DNA of 34,653 bases from an uncultured Roseburia sp. (GTDB lineage: Bacteria > Bacillota > Clostridia > Lachnospirales > Lachnospiraceae). The notes beneath the pieces are model-generated. The model saw nothing but the letters and a program-made list of their open reading frames with translations, made no database searches and had not been told where the DNA came from. Position numbers and translations under genes: made by a program. The stretch lies in NCBI GenBank assembly GCA_945836255.1, contig CAMAKU010000007.1, positions 1-34,653 on the forward strand, given 5' to 3'. Within the stretch, counting starts at the first letter, position 1. Every line of letters starts with the position of its first letter. This document shows, piece by piece, positions 17,418 to 24,841 of this stretch.

Positions 17418-17443
17418 TTCTCAATATTACATTGTGATAGAAT
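17414..17443 (+). promoter_or_regulatory. Putative sigma-A promoter for the NSS transporter gene
   Basis: TTGATT (17414-17419), an 18-base spacer and TAGAAT (17438-17443), about 40 bases before the start at 17484. The -35 overlaps the end of the preceding kinase gene. No terminator hairpin was seen between the two genes, so read-through from the chemosensory operon is possible. Confidence 0.5.
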
Positions 17444-17483
17444 ATTTAAGTTATTATTAATTGAGATAGAGAAGGGATTGAAA

Positions 17484-19025
17484 ATGAAGAGAGATACTTG
17501 GGCTTCAAGGACGACATTTATTCTGGCTGCTGTGGGCTCAGCGGTAGGTTTGGGAAATGCATGGCGTTTTCCGGGACTTGCGGCGAAGCATGGCGGCGGT
17601 ACATTTCTATTGGTCTATTTAGTTGCACTTTTTCTGATTGGAATTCCGCTTCTGATGATGGAAGTGTCGATTGCAAGAAAGTTTCACAAAGGCGCAGGAG
17701 AATCCATGCGCGGAATCAGCAAAAAAATGGAATTTGTCGGATGGTCGGCAACAGCGAATGCCTTTGTGATTGTTACTTACTATGCGGTGGTATTCGCATG
17801 GGTTCTTTTGATGGTTGTCTATGCGCTGAAATTTGCCGGAATGACGGGTGATGCTGAGGCGGCTAGTAAAGTGTTTGAGAATGCGACACAGACTACATGG
17901 GACGTGACGGGCTATTCCATTCCCATACCGGTATTTATAGCGCTTCTGGTGGCATGGGCTGCGATTTATTTCTGTATTCGTAATGGCGCAAAAAGTGTTG
18001 GAAAAGTAGTAAAATATACGGTATTTCTTCCGGTGATTCTGCTTCTGATTATGGCGGTTAAGGGCTGTACCATGGACGGAGCAGCAGAAGGCTTGAAAAT
18101 GTTTTTTATCCCGCAGGCGGAAGCATTTGCAGACCCGTCGTTATGGGTAGATGCGTTTGGACAAGTCTTCTATAGTTTGTCCATTATGATGGCGATTATG
18201 TTTGCCTATGGTTCCTATCTGGACGAAAGTGCGAATATTGCAGAGGATGTTATGATTATTGCATTGTCGGATGCGGCGGTAAGTGTGCTGTCCGGAATTG
18301 TTATGTTTTCTACCATGGGTGGTGTCGGTATGCTGGATTCCATTTCCTCATCCGGCATCGCAACGGCATTTATTATTTATCCGCAGGCAATTGTGAATCT
18401 GACCAGTATCGGTTGGGTGAATGCTTTATTTGGTGTCATTTTCTATCTGATGCTGGTGACCCTTGCTGTGGATTCTGCATTTTCCATTGTGGAAGGAGTA
18501 TCCGCATCTGTATCGGACAAGTTTAAGTTAAATCCCAAGAAGACCACACAGGTCATCTGTCTGATTGCAGGTGTGATTTCCCTGATTTACACGACACGGG
18601 CAGGTGTGGCATGGTTGGATATCGTTGATAACTGGACGAACCAGATTAATCTGATTGTGATTGGCGTGCTGGAGTGTATTGCTGTTGGTTGGTGCTTTGA
18701 TGTGGATAAGGTATTACAGCAGGTCAATCGCAATACCACCGGATTTAAGATGCCACGATTCTGGTTCCGGGCTTCTGTCCGCTTTATTGCACCGCTTACC
18801 CTTGCAGGGCTATTTGTGTGGAATCTTTACAATTTGTTTGCTGTTCAGGGTGGTCATTATGGCTATGCTTTGTGGGCAGAGGTGATTGGTGGATGGGTAG
18901 TTTCTGCACTGGTATTTTCCAGTGGATTCATCATTCGATTGGTTGTTAACCATAAGAAAAAGCATGGCTTTGTCGAGGAAGAGATTGTCTGGCTTGATGA
19001 GGATTCAGCTTCTGCCAATTCGTAG
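17484..19025 (+). CDS. Sodium:neurotransmitter symporter family (NSS) transporter
   Basis: A 513-residue polytopic membrane protein with about 11-12 hydrophobic segments, usual for bacterial NSS proteins (LeuT/MhsT fold). The N terminus has the family's Na+/substrate-binding first helix (AAVGSAVGLGNAWRFPGLAAKHGGG). Members import amino acids or tryptophan/tyrosine-like compounds with Na+; the substrate here cannot be assigned. The ATG at 17484 has AAGGG at 17472-17476; an in-frame TTG six bases upstream would leave no room for it. It converges on the hydrolase gene and ends at a shared hairpin. Confidence 0.93.
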   Translation: MKRDTWASRTTFILAAVGSAVGLGNAWRFPGLAAKHGGGTFLLVYLVALFLIGIPLLMMEVSIARKFHKGAGESMRGISKKMEFVGWSATANAFVIVTYYAVVFAWVLLMVVYALKFAGMTGDAEAASKVFENATQTTWDVTGYSIPIPVFIALLVAWAAIYFCIRNGAKSVGKVVKYTVFLPVILLLIMAVKGCTMDGAAEGLKMFFIPQAEAFADPSLWVDAFGQVFYSLSIMMAIMFAYGSYLDESANIAEDVMIIALSDAAVSVLSGIVMFSTMGGVGMLDSISSSGIATAFIIYPQAIVNLTSIGWVNALFGVIFYLMLVTLAVDSAFSIVEGVSASVSDKFKLNPKKTTQVICLIAGVISLIYTTRAGVAWLDIVDNWTNQINLIVIGVLECIAVGWCFDVDKVLQQVNRNTTGFKMPRFWFRASVRFIAPLTLAGLFVWNLYNLFAVQGGHYGYALWAEVIGGWVVSALVFSSGFIIRLVVNHKKKHGFVEEEIVWLDEDSASANS

Positions 19026-19052
19026 TTCTTATCCAATCTTACTTAGAACGAA

Positions 19053-19114
19053 AAAGGCTTCGCGATATGCTGTGGCCCGGAGTTTATCCGGGCTGGGCAT
19101 AAGGCGGAGCCTTT
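19053..19114. terminator. Long bidirectional terminator hairpin between NSS transporter and hydrolase
   Basis: An outer 11-bp arm, AAAGGCTTCGC (19053-19063) and GCGGAGCCTTT (19104-19114) with one G-T pair, encloses TATGC/GCATA and a perfect GCCCGGA / TCCGGGC hairpin with a GTTTA loop. On the minus strand the arm is followed by TTTTTCG, a usable U-tract; on plus by TCTGTGTC. It lies between two convergent genes. Confidence 0.75.
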
Positions 19115-19138
19115 CTGTGTCTATGTAACGATGCTGTT

Positions 19139-20056
19139 TTATGATTTGTGCGATGCAATGGTACGGAGAAATTGCTCCACCCAGGCTTGATACAGTGACG
19201 CATCAACACCATAGGAACCGGCGTGTTGGGCATTCGGCATAAAGTGAATTTCCTTGATACAGTCACTGGGGCAGGCTTCGAAAACCTGTCTGCTGTGTTC
19301 CGGCGGAATAAAGTCGTCCGCGTCGCCATGTATCAACATGAGAGGTACATGATTCTTTTGGACGGCATCTGCCGGAACCACGGAGAAAAAGTTACGATGG
19401 TAAATCAGCCGGTATAAAGTGTTTGCCACATGAACCATCCATTTGGGCATGTGGAACATCTGGCGTGCTTGATAATAGAGTAGTGTCCGCAAGTCGGCAA
19501 AGGGACAGTCGGCGATACAAAAGGCCAGATTCTGACGCAGCGCAAGAACCAACAGACTTGTGGCTGCACCAAGGCTTTCTCCATGAATGCCAAGTGTGAT
19601 GGTATCGCCAAAACGGGCATACATGGCATCAATGACAGCGGCCAGATCGTGACTTTCTGCATCTCCCATGGAACAGTAGTGGTGCCGGTATTCATTTTCA
19701 CCGTGATACCGTAGATCATACAGGTAAATATGAAATCCCAATTGATAGAAGATGTGTGCATACTTAATGCTGCCATGACGGTTATAACTGTAGCCATGGG
19801 TTAGGATGACATAGCGGCGTGAGTCGGGATCTTTGCCGGGCAAATATGTCCCGTGTAGGATCGTGCCGTCCGACGTTGTGATGTCCCAGGGCTCTTTTTC
19901 GTAGGAATCATAATCTCCCCAGTAATCATGCGCAAGTTCATGCTGTTTGGACTCTGCGAAATCGGTGCGATGGGGATGCGTGACATAACGCATCATAAAG
20001 AATCCGATCAGTATAATAAAAAAAATGATGACGCAGAGCAAAATTAGTTCAATCAT
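19139..20056 (-). CDS. Membrane-anchored alpha/beta hydrolase
   Basis: A 305-residue protein. One N-terminal hydrophobic segment (about 3-22) anchors it. The alpha/beta-hydrolase core has the HG motif (THGYSYNRHG) for the oxyanion hole, nucleophile S161 in HGESLG, acid D247 (HGDADDFIP) and H278 (NAQHAGS). This matches the family related to dienelactone hydrolase/peptidase S9-like serine hydrolases of Firmicutes; its substrate is not inferable. The start at 20056 has a GGGGG-rich ribosome site about 10 bases upstream on the minus strand. It is monocistronic and divergent from the gene at 20227. Confidence 0.88.
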   Translation of the reverse strand: MIELILLCVIIFFIILIGFFMMRYVTHPHRTDFAESKQHELAHDYWGDYDSYEKEPWDITTSDGTILHGTYLPGKDPDSRRYVILTHGYSYNRHGSIKYAHIFYQLGFHIYLYDLRYHGENEYRHHYCSMGDAESHDLAAVIDAMYARFGDTITLGIHGESLGAATSLLVLALRQNLAFCIADCPFADLRTLLYYQARQMFHMPKWMVHVANTLYRLIYHRNFFSVVPADAVQKNHVPLMLIHGDADDFIPPEHSRQVFEACPSDCIKEIHFMPNAQHAGSYGVDASLYQAWVEQFLRTIASHKS

Positions 20057-20141
20057 AATGGTATATCCCCCTTATTCATTCTACCTGATGTGATGATTTT
20101 ATTTTAAATCCCACAGAGAGAAAAAGCAATCATATCATGGC

Positions 20142-20169
20142 TTGCGAAGTTTGCACATTATGATAAAAT
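20142..20169 (+). promoter_or_regulatory. Possible promoter for the coiled-coil membrane protein gene
   Basis: TTGCGA (20142-20147), a 16-base spacer and TAAAAT (20164-20169), about 50 bases before the ribosome site of the gene at 20227. Both hexamers are imperfect. Confidence 0.4.
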
Positions 20170-20226
20170 GTGGTACTTTCAATGAGAAGGAAAACAGGTG
20201 ATAGGGGTTGGGATAAGGAGTGAAAG

Positions 20227-20814
20227 ATGGCTTACAAAATTGGAGATTTTTCATTTGATACACAAGAGGAGGCAATGGAGGCTCAGAAAGAGGCGCAGGC
20301 CATTGCCTATATTATGAAACAGATTGATATGGATCAGCCGCGGATGGCCTTGGAAGCCTATCGGCAGATGATACAGCAGGATTTGTTTCATACCAAATTA
20401 GGCATTGCTTTTCTGGCGGATATGCGTCGGCAGTTGGTGGAACTGCCCCAGATGCAAGGACAGGAGATTCCACAGGTTCCCGGGGTCAAAGAACCGGATT
20501 CGGAGGCGAAGAATTGGGCGTCGGCTGCAACATCAGTGCAGGATCAGACACCAGAGGAGAATTTGGCATCTGCGGATGACGCGGCACACCAAAAAGACAT
20601 AATATACTATCGACGGATGGCGCATGTTTTGTTGGTGGCGTGTGTAACGATGCTGGCAATCATTATTGGAATGTTTATTATTAATCAGACCAGTAATCAT
20701 CCCACCATCTTGAATTATGAGGAAAAGATTATCGACAAATATGCACAGTGGGAAGAGCAACTGGACCAGCGTGAGCAGGAACTGAATGAGCGTGAGCGTC
20801 AGTTGAATCAATGA
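20227..20814 (+). CDS. Single-pass membrane protein with C-terminal coiled coil, unknown function
   Basis: A 195-residue protein that I do not recognise as a named family. Residues 1-72 are a helical, soluble region that starts MAYKIGDFSFDTQEEA and looks like a small repeat/TPR-like helical pair; 73-125 are a Pro/Gln/Glu-rich linker; 131-153 are one hydrophobic segment; 163-195 are a highly charged coiled coil (EEQLDQREQELNERERQ). The N-terminal part would be cytoplasmic and the coiled coil outside by the positive-inside rule (YYRR before the segment). AAGGAG precedes the ATG. It lies upstream of a two-component system but has a separate spacing of 84 bases, so a link is unproven. Confidence 0.75.
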   Translation: MAYKIGDFSFDTQEEAMEAQKEAQAIAYIMKQIDMDQPRMALEAYRQMIQQDLFHTKLGIAFLADMRRQLVELPQMQGQEIPQVPGVKEPDSEAKNWASAATSVQDQTPEENLASADDAAHQKDIIYYRRMAHVLLVACVTMLAIIIGMFIINQTSNHPTILNYEEKIIDKYAQWEEQLDQREQELNERERQLNQ

Positions 20815-20823
20815 AGGCGACAT

Positions 20824-20860
20824 TTCACATTTTTGACATATTCTGTAGTTATGATGTGAA
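20824..20860. repeat. Inverted repeat TTCACAT-N23-ATGTGAA upstream of the response regulator gene
   Basis: Two perfect 7-base arms, TTCACAT (20824-20830) and ATGTGAA (20854-20860), flank a TTGACA (20833-20838) and a TATGAT (20850-20855). The spacing of 11 between these hexamers is too short for a sigma-A promoter, so the -35 is doubtful. No T-run follows, so a terminator is unlikely; an operator is possible. Confidence 0.35.
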
Positions 20861-20898
20861 CAGTGATAAGAATAATGCAACATAGAAAAGGATGAAAA

Positions 20899-21585
20899 AT
20901 GGCTGGGAAAAAGATTTTGATAGCAGATGATGAGGCGCGTCTGCGCAAATTGTTATCTGATTATCTGGTAAGAGAAGGGTATGAGGTGCTGGAGGCTGCC
21001 GATGGTGAGGAAGCACTTGATATTTTTTACAGGGAAAAAGAACTGGATCTGTTGATTCTGGACGTGATGATGCCGGGGGTGGACGGATTTCAGGTGTGTC
21101 AGGAAGTGCGAGAGACATCGGACATCCCCATTGTGATGTTGACGGCCAAAAGTGAAGAGAATGATATTCTGAATGGATATGAAAATGGTGCGGATGAATA
21201 TATTTCCAAGCCGTTCAGCCCGAAGGTGTTGGTGGCTCGGGTGAATGCCATCATTCGGAGAACCTGCGATGCCAAGCAGCCCAACAAAGAGACCATTGAA
21301 GCGGGAGGCATCGTGGTGGATAAGCGGGCGCATATCGTGACCATTGATGGCGAGGAAGTTGTGCTCAGTGTCAAGGAATTTGAACTGCTTACGTACTTTA
21401 TGCAGAATGCGAATATTGCGTTGTCACGGGATAAGATTCTCAATGGCGTCTGGAATTATGATTATTTTGGTGATGCCAGAACTATTGATACACATGTGAA
21501 AAAGCTTCGTGCCAAATTAGGTGATAAGGGACAATATATCAAGACAATCTGGGGAATGGGGTATAAATTTGAAGTCGGAGAATAA
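20899..21585 (+). CDS. OmpR/PhoB-family response regulator
   Basis: A 228-residue two-domain regulator: receiver with D10-D11 acidic pair, phospho-acceptor D55, T82 and K104 switch residues, then a C-terminal winged-helix DNA-binding domain (about 130-226) with the typical ...RTIDTHVKKLRAKLG... recognition helix and WGMGYKF end. It works with the kinase that overlaps its 3' end by 17 bases. The target is unknown; the lipoprotein gene immediately after the pair is a candidate. Confidence 0.95.
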   Translation: MAGKKILIADDEARLRKLLSDYLVREGYEVLEAADGEEALDIFYREKELDLLILDVMMPGVDGFQVCQEVRETSDIPIVMLTAKSEENDILNGYENGADEYISKPFSPKVLVARVNAIIRRTCDAKQPNKETIEAGGIVVDKRAHIVTIDGEEVVLSVKEFELLTYFMQNANIALSRDKILNGVWNYDYFGDARTIDTHVKKLRAKLGDKGQYIKTIWGMGYKFEVGE

Positions 21586-23053
21586 GGTACACAGTATTAA
21601 TCGACAAATGGCAGGAATTTACATTACGATTATTGTGCTTACGATTGGCATACCGCTTATCATGAATGTCTGTTTTCTTGGGTATTTCTATCGTCATGAA
21701 AAGGAACAGGCGATGATTTCTACCTTTGAACTAGTCAACCGTGCGGCGGTGTCCGGAAGTTTTCAGGACGATCAGTTTCAGGATGAATTGGAAAAGGCGC
21801 ATGCGAATCACAGTATTTCCGTGGTTGTGATGGATTCTGCCGGCAACATTCTTTTGTCCACCTCGCAGGATACGGATGACATGTATTCTCAGTTGCTGTA
21901 TGCGGTGTTTGGCAGTGGCCCCCAGACGGACAAGCCGTTCTGGCAAATGGGGGACAATTACATTATTCAACAGCAGGAAGATCATCGGTTGGGAGAGGAT
22001 TATCTTGTTTTGTGGGGGACGCTGGACAATGGTAATCTGATTATGCTTCGGTCGGCCATTGAGGGGATTCGTGAAAGTACAGGACTGTCAAATCGATTTT
22101 TGATTATGATAGGTGTGGGGGCACTATTGATCAGTATTCTGGCGACATTGTTTTTGACCCGGCGGATCACCAAACCAATCATTGCCCTTACCGATTTATC
22201 AAAGCGCATGACGAATCTTGATTTTCAGGCGAAATATGTCAGTCAGAAAAACAAAAACGAAGTCGATGTGCTGGGAGAGCATATGAACGAACTGTCCCAG
22301 ACGTTGGAGAAGACCATTCTGGAACTGAAACAGGCGAATCATGATTTACAGGAGGATATTGCGCTTAAGGAAGAAAATCAGAGGCGTCAACAAGAATTTA
22401 TTGCAAATGTTTCTCACGAATTGAAGACACCCATTGCACTTATTCAGGGCTATGCAGAGGGGCTGGCGGAAGGTGTTTCCGATGACCAGGAAAGCAGAGA
22501 ATATTATTGCGATGTGATTATTGATGAAGCGAAAAAGATGAATCGAATGGTCCTTTCCATGATTTCACTGAATCAGATTGAATCCGGCAACAGCCAGATG
22601 ACGTACGATCATTTTGATATTGTGGAACTATTGAAAGGAATGTTACAGTCCATGCAGATTCTATTCGACCAGGAGGGGATTATCTGTGATTTCCCTTATA
22701 CGGAACCGGTGATGGTTTATGCCGACGAATATGCGGTGGAACAGGTGGTTAATAATTATCTGAGCAACGCAATCCACTACGCAAAATATGACAAGCGGGT
22801 GGATGTCAAACTGGTCTGCGAAGGACAACGCGTACGCATTAGCGTATTTAATACCGGTGATCCGATTCCGCAGGAAAGTATTGGGCAAATCTGGGATAAG
22901 TTCTATAAGGTGGATAAGGCGCGTACTCGGGAATATGGCGGCACCGGAATCGGCCTTTCTCTGGTAAAGGCAATCATGGATAGTTTGAAGCAGAATTACG
23001 GTGTCTATAACCATGAAAATGGAGTGGAATTCTGGTTTGAATTAGAGTGTTAA
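21569..23053 (+). CDS. Membrane sensor histidine kinase, VanS-like
   Basis: A 494-residue kinase. TM1 lies at about 16-40, an extracellular domain of roughly 130 residues follows, then TM2 (about 176-200), HAMP (about 200-255) and HisKA with H283 (NVSHELKTPIAL), and HATPase_c with NNYLSNAIHYA and GGTGIGLSLVK. It is the sensor for the adjacent regulator. TTG start at 21569, with GGGG at 21558-21561, overlaps the regulator gene by 17 bases, indicating translational coupling. A longer in-frame start at 21521 would lie deep inside the regulator and lacks a ribosome site. Confidence 0.92.
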   Translation: MKSENKVHSINRQMAGIYITIIVLTIGIPLIMNVCFLGYFYRHEKEQAMISTFELVNRAAVSGSFQDDQFQDELEKAHANHSISVVVMDSAGNILLSTSQDTDDMYSQLLYAVFGSGPQTDKPFWQMGDNYIIQQQEDHRLGEDYLVLWGTLDNGNLIMLRSAIEGIRESTGLSNRFLIMIGVGALLISILATLFLTRRITKPIIALTDLSKRMTNLDFQAKYVSQKNKNEVDVLGEHMNELSQTLEKTILELKQANHDLQEDIALKEENQRRQQEFIANVSHELKTPIALIQGYAEGLAEGVSDDQESREYYCDVIIDEAKKMNRMVLSMISLNQIESGNSQMTYDHFDIVELLKGMLQSMQILFDQEGIICDFPYTEPVMVYADEYAVEQVVNNYLSNAIHYAKYDKRVDVKLVCEGQRVRISVFNTGDPIPQESIGQIWDKFYKVDKARTREYGGTGIGLSLVKAIMDSLKQNYGVYNHENGVEFWFELEC

Positions 23054-23084
23054 ATTCCGAAAATACCGAAATTTATGTTGAATA

Positions 23085-23112
23085 TTGCGAATAAGAATGA
23101 TAACATTATATT
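23085..23112 (+). promoter_or_regulatory. Putative promoter for the lipoprotein gene
   Basis: TTGCGA (23085-23090), a 16-base spacer and TATATT (23107-23112), about 35 bases before the ATG at 23148. Just upstream are two CCGAAA direct repeats (23057 and 23066, period 9), which could be a response-regulator site. Confidence 0.45.
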
Positions 23113-23147
23113 AAATATAGAAAAATAATATGTGCAAGGAGCGCAAT

Positions 23148-23819
23148 ATGAAATACAACAAACAGATGCTCTGTGTCATGTTGCTGTGCGTATGTCTTGC
23201 ATTGTCCGGTTGTGGCTCTCTCTATGAGATGACGGAGAGTGAGGAGAATCAGATCGTTCTATACTCTGCCAAGATTGTATCCAAGTATAATCGAGCGCAG
23301 GAAAAGGGGTATAGTTATGTGAATGAGGAGACCAAAGCATCAGCCCAGGAGGAGACCGCAGATCCGTCGGATACGGAAGAGCCGACGCAGGAGAATGTCG
23401 ATGAGTCAGTGACACTGACCGAGGCCATGGGGTTGGACGGCGTGTCGTTTACCTATCAGGGGTATGATGTGACGACTACGTATCAGACCAGCGATATTGC
23501 AATTCCTGATGCAGGGGCCGGTTATGTGTACGTGTTGCTACATATACAGTTGGCCAACACATCGGGGCAGGACATGATGATTGATTTGATTAATCATCCG
23601 GTGACATATCAGTTATGTGTCAATGGTGATGTGACGGTAGAGGGATTGACAACGCTATCTATGGCTGATCTGTCTACATATTATAACAAGGCGTTTGCTG
23701 CAGGAACTACGGATGATACGGTATTGCTGTTTCAGGTTTCAGAGAATGTGGCATCACAGATTTCAGATCTGATGCTTCAGGTGACGAAGGACGGACAGAC
23801 CAATTCGGTTCGATTATAA
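23148..23819 (+). CDS. Predicted lipoprotein with a DUF4352/DUF5067-like domain
   Basis: A 223-residue exported lipoprotein. A short signal peptide ends in the lipobox L19-S20-G21-C22, so the mature protein is anchored by a diacylglyceryl cysteine. An acidic Thr/Glu-rich linker (about 60-90) precedes a C-terminal domain with the beta-sandwich pattern of DUF4352-type proteins (TYQGYDVTTTYQ..., ...YVYVLLHIQLANTSGQD...), often involved in cell-surface binding of unknown ligands. The start at 23148 has AAGGAG at 23136-23141. It may belong to the regulon of the preceding two-component system. Confidence 0.8.
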   Translation: MKYNKQMLCVMLLCVCLALSGCGSLYEMTESEENQIVLYSAKIVSKYNRAQEKGYSYVNEETKASAQEETADPSDTEEPTQENVDESVTLTEAMGLDGVSFTYQGYDVTTTYQTSDIAIPDAGAGYVYVLLHIQLANTSGQDMMIDLINHPVTYQLCVNGDVTVEGLTTLSMADLSTYYNKAFAAGTTDDTVLLFQVSENVASQISDLMLQVTKDGQTNSVRL

Positions 23820-23855
23820 TACAAATTGCCTATAAGGCTGTTGGGAGGAAAAGGT

Positions 23856-24773
23856 ATGGACACAAATATTTTACTTGAGTCAGGGACGAACGAGTTAGAG
23901 ATTTTAGAGTTTAAGGTTGCGGACAACCATTACGGCATCAATGTGGCTAAGATTCGAGAGATTCTATTATATCAGCCGGTGACACCGTTGCCGAATTCTC
24001 ATCCTTGTGTAGAGGGAATATTCATGCCGAGAGATACCATGATTTCCGTCATTAATCTGCGCAAGTGCTTGAACATCACAGAACCGGCAGAGACGGATGG
24101 TTTATTTATCATCACCAATTTCAACAAGTTAAATACCGCATTCCACGTGGATGAAGTGCTTGGTATTCACCGTGTTTCCTGGGAAGACATTATCAAGCCG
24201 GATGCAACTATCAGCGCAGATGATTCGGCAGTCTCCACCGGTGTTGTGAAATTAGGAGAGAAGTTGGTTGTTATCCTTGATTTTGAGAAGATTGTATCGG
24301 ATATTAATCCTGAGACAGGTCTTAAGGTCTCAGACATGGAGAACTACGAAGAAAAGGATCGCAGTCATTCTCCGATTATGATTGCAGAGGATTCGCCATT
24401 ATTAAGTAAGTTAATCTGTGAATGTCTGCGCAAGGCAGGATACACGAATTTGAATGTGAATATGAACGGACAGGAAGCCTGGGATAAGTTGTGTGAAATG
24501 AATCAGCGAGGAACAGTCCTGGACGATGTTCACTGCATCATAACCGATATTGAGATGCCACTTATGGATGGTCATCGTTTGACAAAACTTGTAAAAGAAC
24601 ATGATGTGATGAAGAACATTCCGGTTGTTATCTTCTCCTCACTGATTAACGAAGAGATCAGAATTAAGGGAGAATCGCTTGGAGCGGATGCGCAGTTGAC
24701 AAAGCCAGAGATTGGCAAGTTGGTTTCTGCCATTGATGGCTTAATTGAGAAGTATGAGGCGAGCCACAAATAA
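23856..24773 (+). CDS. cheV: Chemotaxis protein CheV (CheW-receiver fusion)
   Basis: A 305-residue protein: an N-terminal CheW domain (about 15-155) and a C-terminal receiver with phospho-acceptor D231 (ITDIEMPLMDGH) and the K-P pocket TKPE. CheV couples MCPs to CheA and, when phosphorylated, tunes adaptation. It is remote from the chemosensory operon at 6.2-17.4 kb, so which CheA it serves is open. The start at 23856 is preceded by GGGAGGAAAAGG. A hairpin follows its end. Confidence 0.93.
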   Translation: MDTNILLESGTNELEILEFKVADNHYGINVAKIREILLYQPVTPLPNSHPCVEGIFMPRDTMISVINLRKCLNITEPAETDGLFIITNFNKLNTAFHVDEVLGIHRVSWEDIIKPDATISADDSAVSTGVVKLGEKLVVILDFEKIVSDINPETGLKVSDMENYEEKDRSHSPIMIAEDSPLLSKLICECLRKAGYTNLNVNMNGQEAWDKLCEMNQRGTVLDDVHCIITDIEMPLMDGHRLTKLVKEHDVMKNIPVVIFSSLINEEIRIKGESLGADAQLTKPEIGKLVSAIDGLIEKYEASHK

Positions 24774-24787
24774 TATAACAGTTTTTC

Positions 24788-24815
24788 TAAGGGATGTGCA
24801 TTGTCACATCCCTTA
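24788..24815 (+). terminator. Hairpin after cheV
   Basis: A perfect 11-bp stem, TAAGGGATGTG (24788-24798) and CACATCCCTTA (24805-24815), encloses a 6-base loop. The following ATCTGT is only weakly T-rich, so it may be a terminator of modest efficiency. Confidence 0.55.
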
Positions 24816-24841
24816 TCTGTAACCAATTTGGAGGTAACACT

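Noticed and set aside
20833..20855. TTGACA with TATGAT before the response regulator
   Set aside because: The spacer is only 11 bases, far too short for a sigma-A promoter; kept only as part of the inverted repeat.
23828..23835. GCCTATAA, similar to the sigma-D (flagellar) -10 box, ahead of cheV
   Set aside because: No TAAA-type -35 lies 15-16 bases upstream (the bases there are TTCG), so it is probably coincidental.
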